A stretch of DNA of 64,000 nt. Source: JAJDZL01 sp965220665 (lineage in GTDB: Bacteria; Pseudomonadota; Gammaproteobacteria; Arenicellales; JAJDZL01). The stretch is taken from contig CBDCQQ010000005.1 in the NCBI GenBank assembly GCA_965220665.1, positions 434,001-498,000 of the forward strand. The letters are read 5' to 3'. Of the stretch, positions 19,324 through 28,596 are shown piece by piece (the first letter of the stretch is position 1; each line of letters starts with the position of its first letter). The notes under the pieces are model-generated. The model was not told where the DNA came from. It made no database searches and worked only from the letters and a program-made list of their open reading frames with translations. Position numbers and translations under genes: made by a program.

Positions 19324-20573
19324 CGATTATTACCGCCGTTCGCCCTTTCTATCGTTGCAATATCTGGCTGTCTGCCATGCATTCCCATAGTCCGTTCCAG
19401 CAGCCATCGCTTCGCTGGTGGCAACAATTGAAGCAAATCCAGACCCAAATTTCGTGCAGGTGTCAGTACTGGAATTTCATTGGCAAAAATCTGAATCAGC
19501 CCATCAGTAAACCGAGTGACATATTCACCTTCCTGTCTTCGCCAGCGTTCAAATTTCGACAGTACCTCGATATTTCCAATATCCCAACCTCGATTGCAGG
19601 AATCTCTGAGTACTTGCGCCAATGCTGCGACGTCTCGCAAACCTAAGTTGAACCCCTGTCCCGCCACTGGATGAACTGTATGCGAAGCATTACCAACGAC
19701 TACGACACGCGGTTTGGCGAAATTTCTCAGATAACTGAGTGTCAGAGGGTAGACCTTGCGCTCTCCGAGAAGCTGTTTGAATTGTCCTGCACGATCACCA
19801 AAAATAGTTTGTATTCTGACCAGAAACTCGCTTCTGGACAACTGCAGTACTTCATCCAGATCTTCGGGTTCCTGAGTCCAGACAACTGAATAACCATTCT
19901 CACCAAATGGAAGTAGTGCTAGTGGACCCGATCGGGTGAAATGCTCATAGGCACCACCTCGGTTCTTCCGATTGGTCTCGACCCGGCAGATCAGTGCACG
20001 CTGCCGATATGGAATGCTGCGTGGCGTAAACTTTAGCTTTTCCCGAAGTGCTGAATTTGTACCATCAGCAATGACCAGCAATTTGGCAGAAAGCGGGTGG
20101 CCTGTTCCCCCCTCCAAGTCTTCTGCCATCGCCACTACACCAGAGTCATTGATCTCGACCTGCTTGAGAATCATCGGACTCAATATTGAGACGCATTCGT
20201 TTGAATCGAGAACCTGAAGCAGTTGAGCACCAAGCGCACGCGCTTCCACATTCCAGCCCAGTGCCTCTCGTCCAACGTCTCTAGCTGTAAGATGGACATG
20301 ACCACCAGCCGCTGCATCGCTGACCTCAATCTGTCGAATTGCTGTTGCTTCGGTGATGCTCAGCCCTTGCCAAACATTGAGTTTTCGAAAGATAACACCA
20401 GAACTGTAGGTAAGTGCCAGTGCCCTATTATCAAAACTAGGTTGATTGGTGCTGGAGTACGCCGTAGCTTCAACCAGTGCAACCTTAAATCCGTATCCTA
20501 TCAGTATGCAGGCGAGACTTGCTCCGACCATGCCTCCACCACTGATTATCAGGTCGTATTTCTCGGTTTTCAT
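19320..20573 (-). CDS. ubiH: 2-octaprenyl-6-methoxyphenol hydroxylase
   Basis: FAD-dependent aromatic hydroxylase of ubiquinone synthesis, expected to act on C1 of the ring. Motifs: DLIISGGGMVGASLAC at the N-terminus and GNASHTVHPVAGQGFNLGLRD downstream. I take ATG 20573 (MKTEKYDLI), which places the FAD motif at the usual distance; a GTG at 20594 would add seven residues. It lies between pepP and ubiI, as in E. coli. Confidence 0.92.
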   Translation of the reverse strand: MKTEKYDLIISGGGMVGASLACILIGYGFKVALVEATAYSSTNQPSFDNRALALTYSSGVIFRKLNVWQGLSITEATAIRQIEVSDAAAGGHVHLTARDVGREALGWNVEARALGAQLLQVLDSNECVSILSPMILKQVEINDSGVVAMAEDLEGGTGHPLSAKLLVIADGTNSALREKLKFTPRSIPYRQRALICRVETNRKNRGGAYEHFTRSGPLALLPFGENGYSVVWTQEPEDLDEVLQLSRSEFLVRIQTIFGDRAGQFKQLLGERKVYPLTLSYLRNFAKPRVVVVGNASHTVHPVAGQGFNLGLRDVAALAQVLRDSCNRGWDIGNIEVLSKFERWRRQEGEYVTRFTDGLIQIFANEIPVLTPARNLGLDLLQLLPPAKRWLLERTMGMHGRQPDIATIERANGGNNR

Positions 20574-20603
20574 CAAAATTGGTGGTTCAGCCACCTTTAC
20601 CGG

Positions 20604-21890
20604 CTAGTCCGACATCAGATGCTCGATCTCGTTGATCTCTTTTGGCACATGAGAGGTCAAGACTAAGGACCCAGTTTCGGTGATCAAAACATCGTCCTCA
20701 ATTCGAATGCCAATCCCGTGCCACTTGGGATCGAGTTCTTCAGAAGGCGACAGGTACAGCCCGGGTTCAATAGTCATGTAAATATTGGGCTCAAGCTTGC
20801 GCCAACCGAAATCATCGCGATAAGTCCCCACATCGTGTACATCGAGACCAATCCAGTGTCCAATCTTGTGCATATAGTAAGTTTGGTAAGTTTTTTTCTC
20901 AAGTGCTTCATCTTTTGAATCTTTGAGAATTCCGAGCGAAATTAGCCCATCAACGAGCACTTCGGTAGCAGCATCATTGACATCGCTGTACCGATTGCCG
21001 GGTCTTGCTGCTTTAATGGCGCTCTTTTGGGCTTCAAGGACCACTTCATATACCGCCCGTTGAGCGCCGCTGAACTGGCCGTTTACCGGAAAGGTGCGAG
21101 TAATGTCACTGGCGTAACAATTGAGTTCCGCACCAGCGTCGATCAGTAGCAAATCGCTATCCCTTAACTCATCAGAGTTTTCAATGTAGTGTAAAACGCA
21201 GGCATTTTCTCCAGAGGCAACAATGCTCGGATAAGCCGGTTCACAACCGTGCTGCCTGAAGCAGCGCTCAATCTCAGCCTGCACTTGATACTCTGTCATT
21301 CCTGGTTTACTTGTCAGCATCGCCTGTCGGTGCGCACTGGCAGAGATTTCTGCTGCTTGTTTAATGATCTCGATTTCATCGGACTGCTTGATGAGTCGCA
21401 TCTCGTGAAGAATCTGGCCGATATCGGCAATTTCACTTGGCGATCGAATGCCAGCACGACCTCGACGCCGAGTTGCATTCAGCCATTTGACAATCATCTC
21501 ATCATATTCAGCATAGCGACCTATCGGGTAATAGATACGTTCGCGTTCTTCCATCAGTTGTGGCAAATATTCATCCAACTTGGAAATCGCATAGGCACAG
21601 TCGGCTTTGTAGTTTTCTACAGCCCCTTCAACACCTGCGCGACGGCCATCCCAAATTTCCATTTTTGGGTCGCGTTCGCGGCAAAACAGAATGTAGTCAC
21701 CGAATTTGCTACCTGGGGCTAGTACAGCAACCGCCTCTGGCTCTGGAAAGTGCGTCAAATAGTAAAAGTCGCTGTCAGGTCGAAAGGGGTACAAAACGTC
21801 AGAATTGCGGCGCTGCTGTGGAGCGGTTGGAATGATTCCGATCCCATCTCCGATGCTCGCAAGTGCTTGTGTGCGTCGATTGGCAGTCAT
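20604..21890 (-). CDS. pepP: Xaa-Pro aminopeptidase
   Basis: 428 residues, pita-bread metallopeptidase that removes N-terminal residues before proline. The five metal ligands are visible in order: DAGAELNCYASDITRTF (two Asp), GHWIGLDVHDVG (His), TIEPGLYL (Glu) and GIRIEDDVLIT (Glu). The N-terminal RRNSDVLYPFRPDSDFYYLTHF is typical of the family. It lies between ygfB and ubiH in a conserved gammaproteobacterial operon. Confidence 0.95.
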   Translation of the reverse strand: MTANRRTQALASIGDGIGIIPTAPQQRRNSDVLYPFRPDSDFYYLTHFPEPEAVAVLAPGSKFGDYILFCRERDPKMEIWDGRRAGVEGAVENYKADCAYAISKLDEYLPQLMEERERIYYPIGRYAEYDEMIVKWLNATRRRGRAGIRSPSEIADIGQILHEMRLIKQSDEIEIIKQAAEISASAHRQAMLTSKPGMTEYQVQAEIERCFRQHGCEPAYPSIVASGENACVLHYIENSDELRDSDLLLIDAGAELNCYASDITRTFPVNGQFSGAQRAVYEVVLEAQKSAIKAARPGNRYSDVNDAATEVLVDGLISLGILKDSKDEALEKKTYQTYYMHKIGHWIGLDVHDVGTYRDDFGWRKLEPNIYMTIEPGLYLSPSEELDPKWHGIGIRIEDDVLITETGSLVLTSHVPKEINEIEHLMSD

Positions 21891-21917
21891 GGTTCTATTG
21901 TCCGGTGATCTGAACTG

Positions 21918-22487
21918 TCAGTCATGATGCAAGGGATTAAGATGTTCGTAGACCAGTTGAACCCCGATTCTGAGGTGCTCTTCAATCAATACAAATGATT
22001 CATCCAGAATTTCATCCGGCTCATCATCGTCAATTTCTATTTCGACAATTTGTTCAACATCATCGATGAATTCCGCACAGTCATCCGGCAGGCTTTCTAT
22101 AGCAGTTTCTGCATAGTCCAGTAACGCCACTAGGTAGCCACGACACCACGAACCCATCTTTCCGACCCGGTAATCGAGTGAATTTTCGACATCTGGCAAC
22201 AGAATTTCGAATCCGAATCCATCCTGATCCAATTCCGCTTTCAAGCTCTGAAACGCCATCAGAACATCCTCTGCAAATCGTTCGTAGTCAGACTGTGCCA
22301 TAAATCGATCAGAAAAAAGTGTCGGCAACCAGTCATCGATTTCGTCCTCCTCTACTCCGGCACAAATCAGCCCCGACAGCATGCCGTGAAAATAGGCTGG
22401 ATCAACATCAGACTGATAGAGTTTCAGCGTCTGTTCGACTTCGCTATAACCCAGATTCATGAGGTTTCTTGAAATTTGTGCATACAA
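21918..22487 (-). CDS. ygfB: YgfB/UPF0149-family protein
   Basis: 189 residues, acidic and helical, with the family pattern of an N-terminal HGMLSGLICAG segment and a C-terminal block rich in Asp and Glu. It is the first gene of the ygfB-pepP-ubiH-ubiI operon, the same position as in E. coli and Pseudomonas. Its biochemical role is poorly defined; a Pseudomonas homologue affects beta-lactam resistance through ampDh3 expression. Confidence 0.88.
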   Translation of the reverse strand: MYAQISRNLMNLGYSEVEQTLKLYQSDVDPAYFHGMLSGLICAGVEEDEIDDWLPTLFSDRFMAQSDYERFAEDVLMAFQSLKAELDQDGFGFEILLPDVENSLDYRVGKMGSWCRGYLVALLDYAETAIESLPDDCAEFIDDVEQIVEIEIDDDEPDEILDESFVLIEEHLRIGVQLVYEHLNPLHHD

Positions 22488-22694
22488 CTAGGACAGTAAT
22501 CAGAATTAAGCAGAGCAACTGTTTCACATACATTCAATTGTTAAGTTGTTCGGAAATCATTCAATACACATTTTATTGTCGTTGACAAGTTGCCACATCT
22601 GCATTCGAAGTCATTTCCCGATTTTTAATGAATCGACTTCCGGACGAAATCGGTCTTGAACTCCAGTTATTGAACATGTAATTCAACTGCGTTT

Positions 22695-23129
22695 TCATTC
22701 ATCGCGCTGTTGCACCCTAGTTGAGATGAAACCTGCAATCAGTCCGATTATCGCACCATCGCCAACAAACCAGAATTGAGAACTCAGCATACCGAAACTC
22801 AAGTGAACCAGCATCGAGTAGTCTTGCATGGTATCGGAGGCAAATAGTGTCACAATCAGATTCAGCCATGCTCCGATCAGCACTGAACGTTGCCACCATT
22901 GCCACCGCATGAATTTAATATCAATAAAATCAGCAATATTGGATGCGGCTGCAACACCTGCGATCGTGGGGTACCAGAAGAGCAGAGCCCAGCGCGCAAT
23001 CGGGTCAATATCAGACACAAATGCTGGGAGCAGCAAAAAGACGATGATTCCAGAAAGAAATGCAACTGCCTTTGCCAATGTAATGCCCGCTATAAGTGGC
23101 GGCATATGGTGATAAAGTTTCAGCATCAT
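22695..23129 (-). CDS. small integral membrane protein, unknown function
   Basis: 144 residues with about four hydrophobic segments (for example FLSGIIVFLLLPAFV, ALLFWYPTIAGVAAA, VLIGAWLNLIVTLFA) and a charged C-terminus. I do not recognise the family. It starts about 150 bp from the divergent TIGR02449 gene, so they may share a promoter region. Coding is supported by length and a clean membrane-protein pattern. Confidence 0.55.
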   Translation of the reverse strand: MMLKLYHHMPPLIAGITLAKAVAFLSGIIVFLLLPAFVSDIDPIARWALLFWYPTIAGVAAASNIADFIDIKFMRWQWWQRSVLIGAWLNLIVTLFASDTMQDYSMLVHLSFGMLSSQFWFVGDGAIIGLIAGFISTRVQQRDE

Positions 23130-23279
23130 TGAACTATGAATTCATGCCGACCCGACCGGTTATCAAATACAGATGCTACTATATTTCTTCTCAACAACGT
23201 CTCTATTTTTATATTCGATTTGACAAATTCAGGTGTAGTGCGTATTCTGATATGGCAATGGGCTAAAACAATAAAATTT

Positions 23280-23495
23280 ATGGATAATTCAAATAAAGAT
23301 CTAGTACTTCTAGAGCAGAAGGTCTCTGAACTGATTGCTTTTTGTCAACAACTAAAGGATGAAAATTCAAAACTAAAGCAGAAGATAACTGACTCCGAAG
23401 TGGAACGCGAGCAGTTGCTGAATAATAACGAGGTTGCAAGTGAACAGGTTCGTGCAGCGATAGAAAAACTGCAATCGCTCGGTAATATTGATTAA
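23280..23495 (+). CDS. TIGR02449-family coiled-coil protein (ZapB-like)
   Basis: 71 residues from ATG 23280, almost entirely a heptad coiled coil (LEQKVSELIAFCQQLKDENS and onward). The family is found in gammaproteobacteria divergent from ygfB, usually followed by zapA and the 6S RNA gene. Here zapA is not found downstream, which is unusual. A role in division-ring organisation is inferred from family and context only. Confidence 0.75.
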   Translation: MDNSNKDLVLLEQKVSELIAFCQQLKDENSKLKQKITDSEVEREQLLNNNEVASEQVRAAIEKLQSLGNID

Positions 23496-23507
23496 AGGTT
23501 TTGGAAA

Positions 23508-23537
23508 ATTGGGATTTCAATCCCATATTTTGTTTTT
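23508..23537 (+). terminator. weak intrinsic terminator after the coiled-coil gene
   Basis: GGGATT (23511-23516) pairs with AATCCC (23519-23524) and is followed by TATTTTGTTTTT. The stem is short with a tight loop, so termination is plausible but not certain. Confidence 0.45.
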
Positions 23538-23540
23538 CAC

Positions 23541-24502
23541 AAAATGTAGTTTTAGGCTATTTGGTTTAGACTTGACTTGTAAAGTCAATCATTCCAGTTA
23601 CTTGTTTCGAGTTCGATAACAACTTGATAGGTTTTGAATATTCAGTGTCTCGGCCACAACTTGAGGCATGTTGTGAACTCTTGGCATCGAAAACCTGTAC
23701 GTCCTGACAACGAATTCAACCTCCTACCAGTGGAAACTCAGTCACCCTGCCCTTCAATGTGAAAAGGCGATTGTGAACCTGTTTCTGCTCGGTTGGCTGG
23801 CAATCCATATCGACTGTGCCCTTTCGCTTGCTGTGGTTGATCGTGAATTTGAAACAGGAGAAATAATCAATCATGTTTGAGTAATTGGATACATCAGATG
23901 CAAGTGCTTTGCGTTCTGCGAAATGATACGGATTCCTACCTGATGGCCTTAGTTAATTTAGGCAGGTTGTAGCAAGTGAGTGTGTTGGCAACAACTTCTC
24001 AAATATCGGTTCCTTTCAATTTAGCTATCATTCCGCTCACAATTTCAGACACTCCACTAAATTCCGACCGTGACCGAGCACCTTGAGACACCATTTAATT
24101 TTGGGTGAACATAAAGCAATTTTGCGATGTGTTTTCAGCCTTTTTCTCTAGGTCGATGGCGACAGCAAATTCAGAACCAAGTTTGAAGTCGCTTGTCAAG
24201 GTCTAAACATCGCCCTTTATTTACTACCGTCAAATTCGCCTCAATTGAATGGCGGTGTGGTGCGTGAACGGTACCAGCTGCTACGCATTCTACTCGTTTT
24301 TTTGTGATTCGAATGTTGCATTGCTCAACCTGGAACAGGAACGTTTCTAGCGCCATTGCAATCACTACCGATCACACCAGGCTCTCCCACAGCTCACTCC
24401 GAAGGAACAAATTACAATGCACTTAAATTGAACTGCATTGGCTACTTGATTTGTCTCATATGCAATGAACCAAGACACACTGTTGACTTGATACACTGGC
24501 TT
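23541..24502. other. long non-coding region
   Basis: Nearly 1 kb without a credible gene. At 23632-23700 an AGGTTTT/AAAACCT pairing encloses a CACAAC/GTTGTG hairpin, which could be part of a structured RNA. In related bacteria this interval carries zapA, 6S RNA and fau; I cannot recognise any of them here. Confidence 0.35.
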
Positions 24503-24523
24503 GTGGTATATTGTATACAATCC
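24503..24523. promoter_or_regulatory. operator copy 1 (TPP-lyase operon)
   Basis: GTGGTATATTGTATACAATC followed by C, centred on the perfect palindrome ATTGTATACAAT (24510-24521), 43 bp before the lyase ATG. Nearly the same sequence occurs at 33136 and 39204. The palindrome and the TGGTATA/TTGTATA direct repeat resemble sites of GntR regulators of the FCD class. No regulator gene is in the window. Confidence 0.65.
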
Positions 24524-24564
24524 AACAATAAGCCTAATAATTCACAAATCTCGGGGGAAGATTA

Positions 24565-26298
24565 ATGGCTCAAGCAGTAGTAAGCGAGACCGTAAAGCAA
24601 CCGGTAGTCGCTTCGGATTCGAAAAAAATTTCTGGTGGTCATCTGGTCGCCAAAGCCCTGAAAAATGAGGGCATTGACACAATATTCACACTATGTGGCG
24701 GTCACATCATCGACATCTATGATGGCTGTATCGACGAAGGTATACGCATCATTGATGTCCGACACGAACAGGTTGCAGCACATGCTGCAGATGGTTACGC
24801 CCGGCAGACGCTCAAGACTGGTTGCGTGGTAACCACAGCCGGACCTGGCTGTACCAATGCAGTCACAGGCATTGCCAATGCTTTTCGAGCTGAAAGTCCC
24901 GTTCTGCATATCGGTGGCCAAGGCGCACTCAGCCAGCACAAAATGGGATCTTTGCAGGATCTGCCACATGTTGATTTGATGGCACCCATCACCAAATTCT
25001 CCGCGGGAGTACGCAGTACCGAACGCATCGCCGATATGGTTTCCATGGCTTGCAGGGAAAGTCACAATGGCGCACCTGGTCCGTCGTATCTCGAAATACC
25101 CCGCGACATACTTGATGCAGAGATTGATCTGAAAGACGCTCGGATTCCAAGTCCAAACGCTTACTGCGCTTCTACCAGTGCACTAGGCGACCCAGCAGAT
25201 ATTGACAAATTAGCCGGTCTCCTAGCCAATGCCAAAAGTCCTTGTGTCCTGTTTGGTACCCAAGTCTGGACTTCCGGTTCAACTGATACCGCTATTGAAT
25301 TTATTCGTGCTTTCAATTTGCCAGCGTACTTTAACGGCTCGGCGCGCGGCACACTGCCTCCGGGTGATATCAACCACTTTCACCGGACACGACGATCTGC
25401 TTTCAACAATGCAGATGTGATTCTGATTGTGGGAACGCCGTTTGATTTTCGTATGGGATACGGAAGAAGGCTACGTTCCGAGGCAACTGTTGTTCAAATC
25501 GATATGGACTATCGAACAGTTGGTAAGAATCGCGATATATCGCTCGGACTTGTTGGTCATCCTGGCACTATTCTTAGCGCGGTAATCGATGCAGCAGGAA
25601 GCAACACAGCTGCCAATACCGCTGGTCGAAAAAACTGGCTGAACAATTTGCGGGCGGAAGAACACGAACGAACACAAAATCTCATGAAGCTGTTTATGTC
25701 GGATCGCAAACCCATTCATCCATATCGGGTAGCCTGGGAGATTAACAATTTTCTCACTGAAGACACAATTTACATTGGTGATGGTGGAGATGTCGTAACC
25801 ATATCTGCCCAAGCCGTGCAGCCGCGAACACCGGGACACTGGATGGACCCGGGACCGCTTGGAACACTTGGCGTCGGAACATCTTTTTCCATGGCATCCA
25901 AACTTGCCCATCCGCACAAAGAGGTGCTCTGCTATTATGGAGACGGCTCATTTGGCATGACGGCTTTCGATATGGAAACAGCCAATCGGTTTGGTGCACC
26001 TTATATTGCAGTGATCGGAAACAACAGTGCGATGAACCAGATCAGATATGGTCAAATTGCCAAATACGGGGCCGAACGCGGAGATGTCGGCAACCTGTTA
26101 GGTGATGTACCCTTTTCTCAGTTTGCCGAAATGCTGGGCGGCTATGGTGAAGAAGTACACGATCCCAGTCAAATTGAACCTGCCCTGCTGCGCGCAAGAG
26201 AGCAAGTCCACAAATCAGGACTGTCTGCTGTAATCAACATCTGGGTTGATCCCTCTGAATATGCTCCCGGCACCAAGGCTCAAACGATGTATAAGTAA
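24565..26298 (+). CDS. thiamine-diphosphate enzyme, oxalyl-CoA decarboxylase/2-hydroxyacyl-CoA lyase type
   Basis: 577 residues. TPP fold: catalytic glutamate E68 in RHEQVAAHAADGYAR, diphosphate-Mg motif from GDGSFG (459) to NN (486-487). A frc-like gene 35 bp downstream points to formyl-CoA chemistry. The segment GSLQDLPHVDL (128-138) aligns with the human 2-hydroxyacyl-CoA lyase pattern, and the Tyr residues that contact oxalyl-CoA in Oxalobacter Oxc (from memory, Tyr120 and Tyr483) appear replaced. So a lyase that splits 2-hydroxyacyl-CoA into formyl-CoA and a carbonyl compound is as likely as oxalyl-CoA decarboxylase. Acetolactate synthase is unlikely in this context. The gene is headed by operator copy 1. 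Confidence 0.75.
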   Translation: MAQAVVSETVKQPVVASDSKKISGGHLVAKALKNEGIDTIFTLCGGHIIDIYDGCIDEGIRIIDVRHEQVAAHAADGYARQTLKTGCVVTTAGPGCTNAVTGIANAFRAESPVLHIGGQGALSQHKMGSLQDLPHVDLMAPITKFSAGVRSTERIADMVSMACRESHNGAPGPSYLEIPRDILDAEIDLKDARIPSPNAYCASTSALGDPADIDKLAGLLANAKSPCVLFGTQVWTSGSTDTAIEFIRAFNLPAYFNGSARGTLPPGDINHFHRTRRSAFNNADVILIVGTPFDFRMGYGRRLRSEATVVQIDMDYRTVGKNRDISLGLVGHPGTILSAVIDAAGSNTAANTAGRKNWLNNLRAEEHERTQNLMKLFMSDRKPIHPYRVAWEINNFLTEDTIYIGDGGDVVTISAQAVQPRTPGHWMDPGPLGTLGVGTSFSMASKLAHPHKEVLCYYGDGSFGMTAFDMETANRFGAPYIAVIGNNSAMNQIRYGQIAKYGAERGDVGNLLGDVPFSQFAEMLGGYGEEVHDPSQIEPALLRAREQVHKSGLSAVINIWVDPSEYAPGTKAQTMYK

Positions 26299-26333
26299 TT
26301 CTTTGTATTCAATTAAATTTGAGGAGAATTTCA

Positions 26334-27575
26334 ATGAGTAAAGCCTTGGAAGGCGTTCGCATTCTAGACATGACACATGTTCAATCGGGTCCAACATGCA
26401 CCCAACTGCTCGCATGGTTTGGAGCAGATGTAATCAAGGTCGAACGAGCCGGTGTCGGTGATGCAACTCGCGGTCAACTGCGAGACATTCCCGATGTCGA
26501 CAGTCTTTACTTCACAATGCTGAACCACAATAAGCGCTCAATTACTCTTGACACCAAAAACGAAAAGGGCAAAGAGGTTTTTGAACGTCTTCTTCGCTGT
26601 TGTGATGTACTCGTGGAAAACTTCGCTCCAGGTGCCCTGGATCGAATGGGGTTTCCCTGGGAAAAAATTCATGAAATCAACCCCGGAATCATTTACGCGT
26701 CCGTAAAAGGATTTGGAAAAGGTCCGTATCAAGACTGCAAGGTTTACGAAAATGTCGCTCAATGCACAGGTGGTTCTGCCAGCACCACCGGTTTTGACGA
26801 CGGCCCGCCATCCGTGACAGGAGCACAGATCGGTGATACAGGTACCGGACTTCATCTGGCGATCGGGATTCTGGCTGCATTGGTGCATCGACAATCGACC
26901 GGACTCGGTCAGCGAGTGGAGTGTGCCATGCAGGATGGTGTGATGAATCTGTGCCGCGTAAAGTTCCGCGATCAGCAACGCCTGCAGCACGGACCGTTGA
27001 CTGAATACCCTCAATACCCGAATGGTGAATTCGGAAGTTCCGTACCGAGAAGCGGAAACGCATCGGGCGGCGGGCAACCCGGCTGGGCAGTCAAAACTAA
27101 ACCCGGCGGACCGAATGACTACGTATACGTCATCATTCAACCACCTGGCTGGGCTCACTTGATGCGTGTAATTGGGCGTGAGGAGTTGATTGACGATCCT
27201 GATTGGTCAACCCCTCAGGTCCGACTGCCAAAATTGGATCAGTGTTTTGCCATGATCGAAGAGTGGACCAAGACAAAGACCAAATTCGAAGTCATGGAAA
27301 CCCTTAACCCGCTGAATGTTCCGTGTGGTCCGATACTGTCCATCGAAGAATTAATTAACGAAGAAGCTCTGATGGAGACTGGCACAGTAGTCGAGGTGGA
27401 TCACCCACAACGCGGAAAGTACCGAACGGTCGGTAACCCGATCAAGCTATCGAACTCTCCCACTGAGGTAATACGCTCGCCGTTGCTTGGTGAACACACC
27501 CACGAAATTTTGACCGATGTGCTGGGCTACAACCAAAGTGAGATTGAATCACTCCGAGAGGCGGGTGCAGTTTAA
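26334..27575 (+). CDS. frc: formyl-CoA transferase-type CaiB/BaiF CoA-transferase
   Basis: 413 residues from ATG 26334 (GAGGAG upstream). The catalytic aspartate is D168 in IGDTGTG, Q17 is in the active-site loop, and the glycine loop is SGGGQPGW (244-251). The NLCRVKFRDQQRL and EYPQYPNGEFG segments closely resemble E. coli and Oxalobacter formyl-CoA:oxalate CoA-transferase. It likely moves CoA from formyl-CoA to a carboxylic acid (oxalate or a 2-hydroxy acid), releasing formate. Together with the TPP enzyme this forms a self-priming CoA cycle. The acceptor acid is not determined. Confidence 0.85.
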   Translation: MSKALEGVRILDMTHVQSGPTCTQLLAWFGADVIKVERAGVGDATRGQLRDIPDVDSLYFTMLNHNKRSITLDTKNEKGKEVFERLLRCCDVLVENFAPGALDRMGFPWEKIHEINPGIIYASVKGFGKGPYQDCKVYENVAQCTGGSASTTGFDDGPPSVTGAQIGDTGTGLHLAIGILAALVHRQSTGLGQRVECAMQDGVMNLCRVKFRDQQRLQHGPLTEYPQYPNGEFGSSVPRSGNASGGGQPGWAVKTKPGGPNDYVYVIIQPPGWAHLMRVIGREELIDDPDWSTPQVRLPKLDQCFAMIEEWTKTKTKFEVMETLNPLNVPCGPILSIEELINEEALMETGTVVEVDHPQRGKYRTVGNPIKLSNSPTEVIRSPLLGEHTHEILTDVLGYNQSEIESLREAGAV

Positions 27576-27586
27576 GGAGATTCTAG

Positions 27587-28498
27587 ATGAGATTAATTGT
27601 TCACGGTCAGCAGGCGTTCGGACAGTCTGTCCTTGAACGTCTGTTGGAACGGGATGAAAATGTAGTCGCTGTCTATTGCGCACCGGATAGCGGAAGCAGA
27701 CCCGACCCACTGAAACAGGCGGCTGAAAAGGCAGGCATACCTGTGCTGCAGCCAGCATCTTACAAAACTCAGGAAGCTGCGGATTCGATGAGTTCGCACA
27801 ATGCCGATCTTTGTATCATGGCCTACGTCACACTGATCGTTCCATCCTACGTTCTCAACATACCAAAGTACGGATCGATTCAGTACCACCCTTCCCTACT
27901 GCCAGATCACAAGGGCCCAAGTTCCATTAACTGGCCGATAATTCAGGGTAAGCGAAAAACGGGATTAACAATATTCTGGCCTGATGATGGCTTGGATACA
28001 GGACCAATTCTGCTGCAAAAGAAGATTAATATCAAACCTGACGACACCCTAGGCAGTCTTTATTTCAACAAACTGTTTCCACTTGGTGTCGATGCCATGA
28101 TTGAAGCGCTGGACATGGTGAAAAATGGCACCGCACCGAGTATTCCACAAAATCCAAACGCTGGCAGCTACGAGGGTTGGTGCGGAAAGAATGATGCGAT
28201 TATTGATTGGAATAAACCGGTGGACCAGGTATACAACCTGATTCGAGGAACCAATCCGCAACCTGGCGCCTGGACTATTTATCAAGGTGGAGTCGTTAGA
28301 GTCTACGACTGCTGCAAATCCAGTGAATCCAACGGTGCTCCGGGCACTGTGACAAACATTACCGAACAGGGCATCCACATCGCTGCCAAAGGTGGTGAAG
28401 TTGTAGTGCAACGTCTACGCGGCAATGCAGGTAAGGTCTCCGCGCAGGAATTCGCTGAGGAGTCCAAAATCAAATCTGGCGATAGGTTGGGCGAGTAG
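27587..28498 (+). CDS. 10-formyltetrahydrofolate hydrolase-like formyltransferase
   Basis: 303 residues, matching the N-terminal hydrolase domain of ALDH1L1-type formyl-THF dehydrogenase end to end: YHPSLLP with catalytic H101, DDGLDTG with D137, and the Fmt-type C-terminal subdomain (NLIRGTNPQPGAW). The carrier and aldehyde dehydrogenase domains are absent. Predicted to cleave 10-formyl-THF to THF and formate, although transfer of a formyl group to another acceptor is possible. Third gene of the operon, 11 bp after frc, and it would supply formate to the dehydrogenase encoded next door. Confidence 0.8.
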   Translation: MRLIVHGQQAFGQSVLERLLERDENVVAVYCAPDSGSRPDPLKQAAEKAGIPVLQPASYKTQEAADSMSSHNADLCIMAYVTLIVPSYVLNIPKYGSIQYHPSLLPDHKGPSSINWPIIQGKRKTGLTIFWPDDGLDTGPILLQKKINIKPDDTLGSLYFNKLFPLGVDAMIEALDMVKNGTAPSIPQNPNAGSYEGWCGKNDAIIDWNKPVDQVYNLIRGTNPQPGAWTIYQGGVVRVYDCCKSSESNGAPGTVTNITEQGIHIAAKGGEVVVQRLRGNAGKVSAQEFAEESKIKSGDRLGE

Positions 28499-28596
28499 TT
28501 CAGACCCAACTCTGAAGATAGTGTGCAAGTGGCTCAATTACTCGGAGCCGAAAATCCCCCTCTCGATAGTTAGTGACGCGCTGAAACGTTGGCGTT

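Noticed and set aside
23541..24160. 6S RNA gene
   Set aside because: The position is right, but I could not build the long bulged hairpin typical of 6S RNA.
24565..26298. Acetolactate synthase
   Set aside because: The adjacent formyl-CoA transferase and lyase-type motifs point to CoA-ester chemistry; no small regulatory subunit is nearby.
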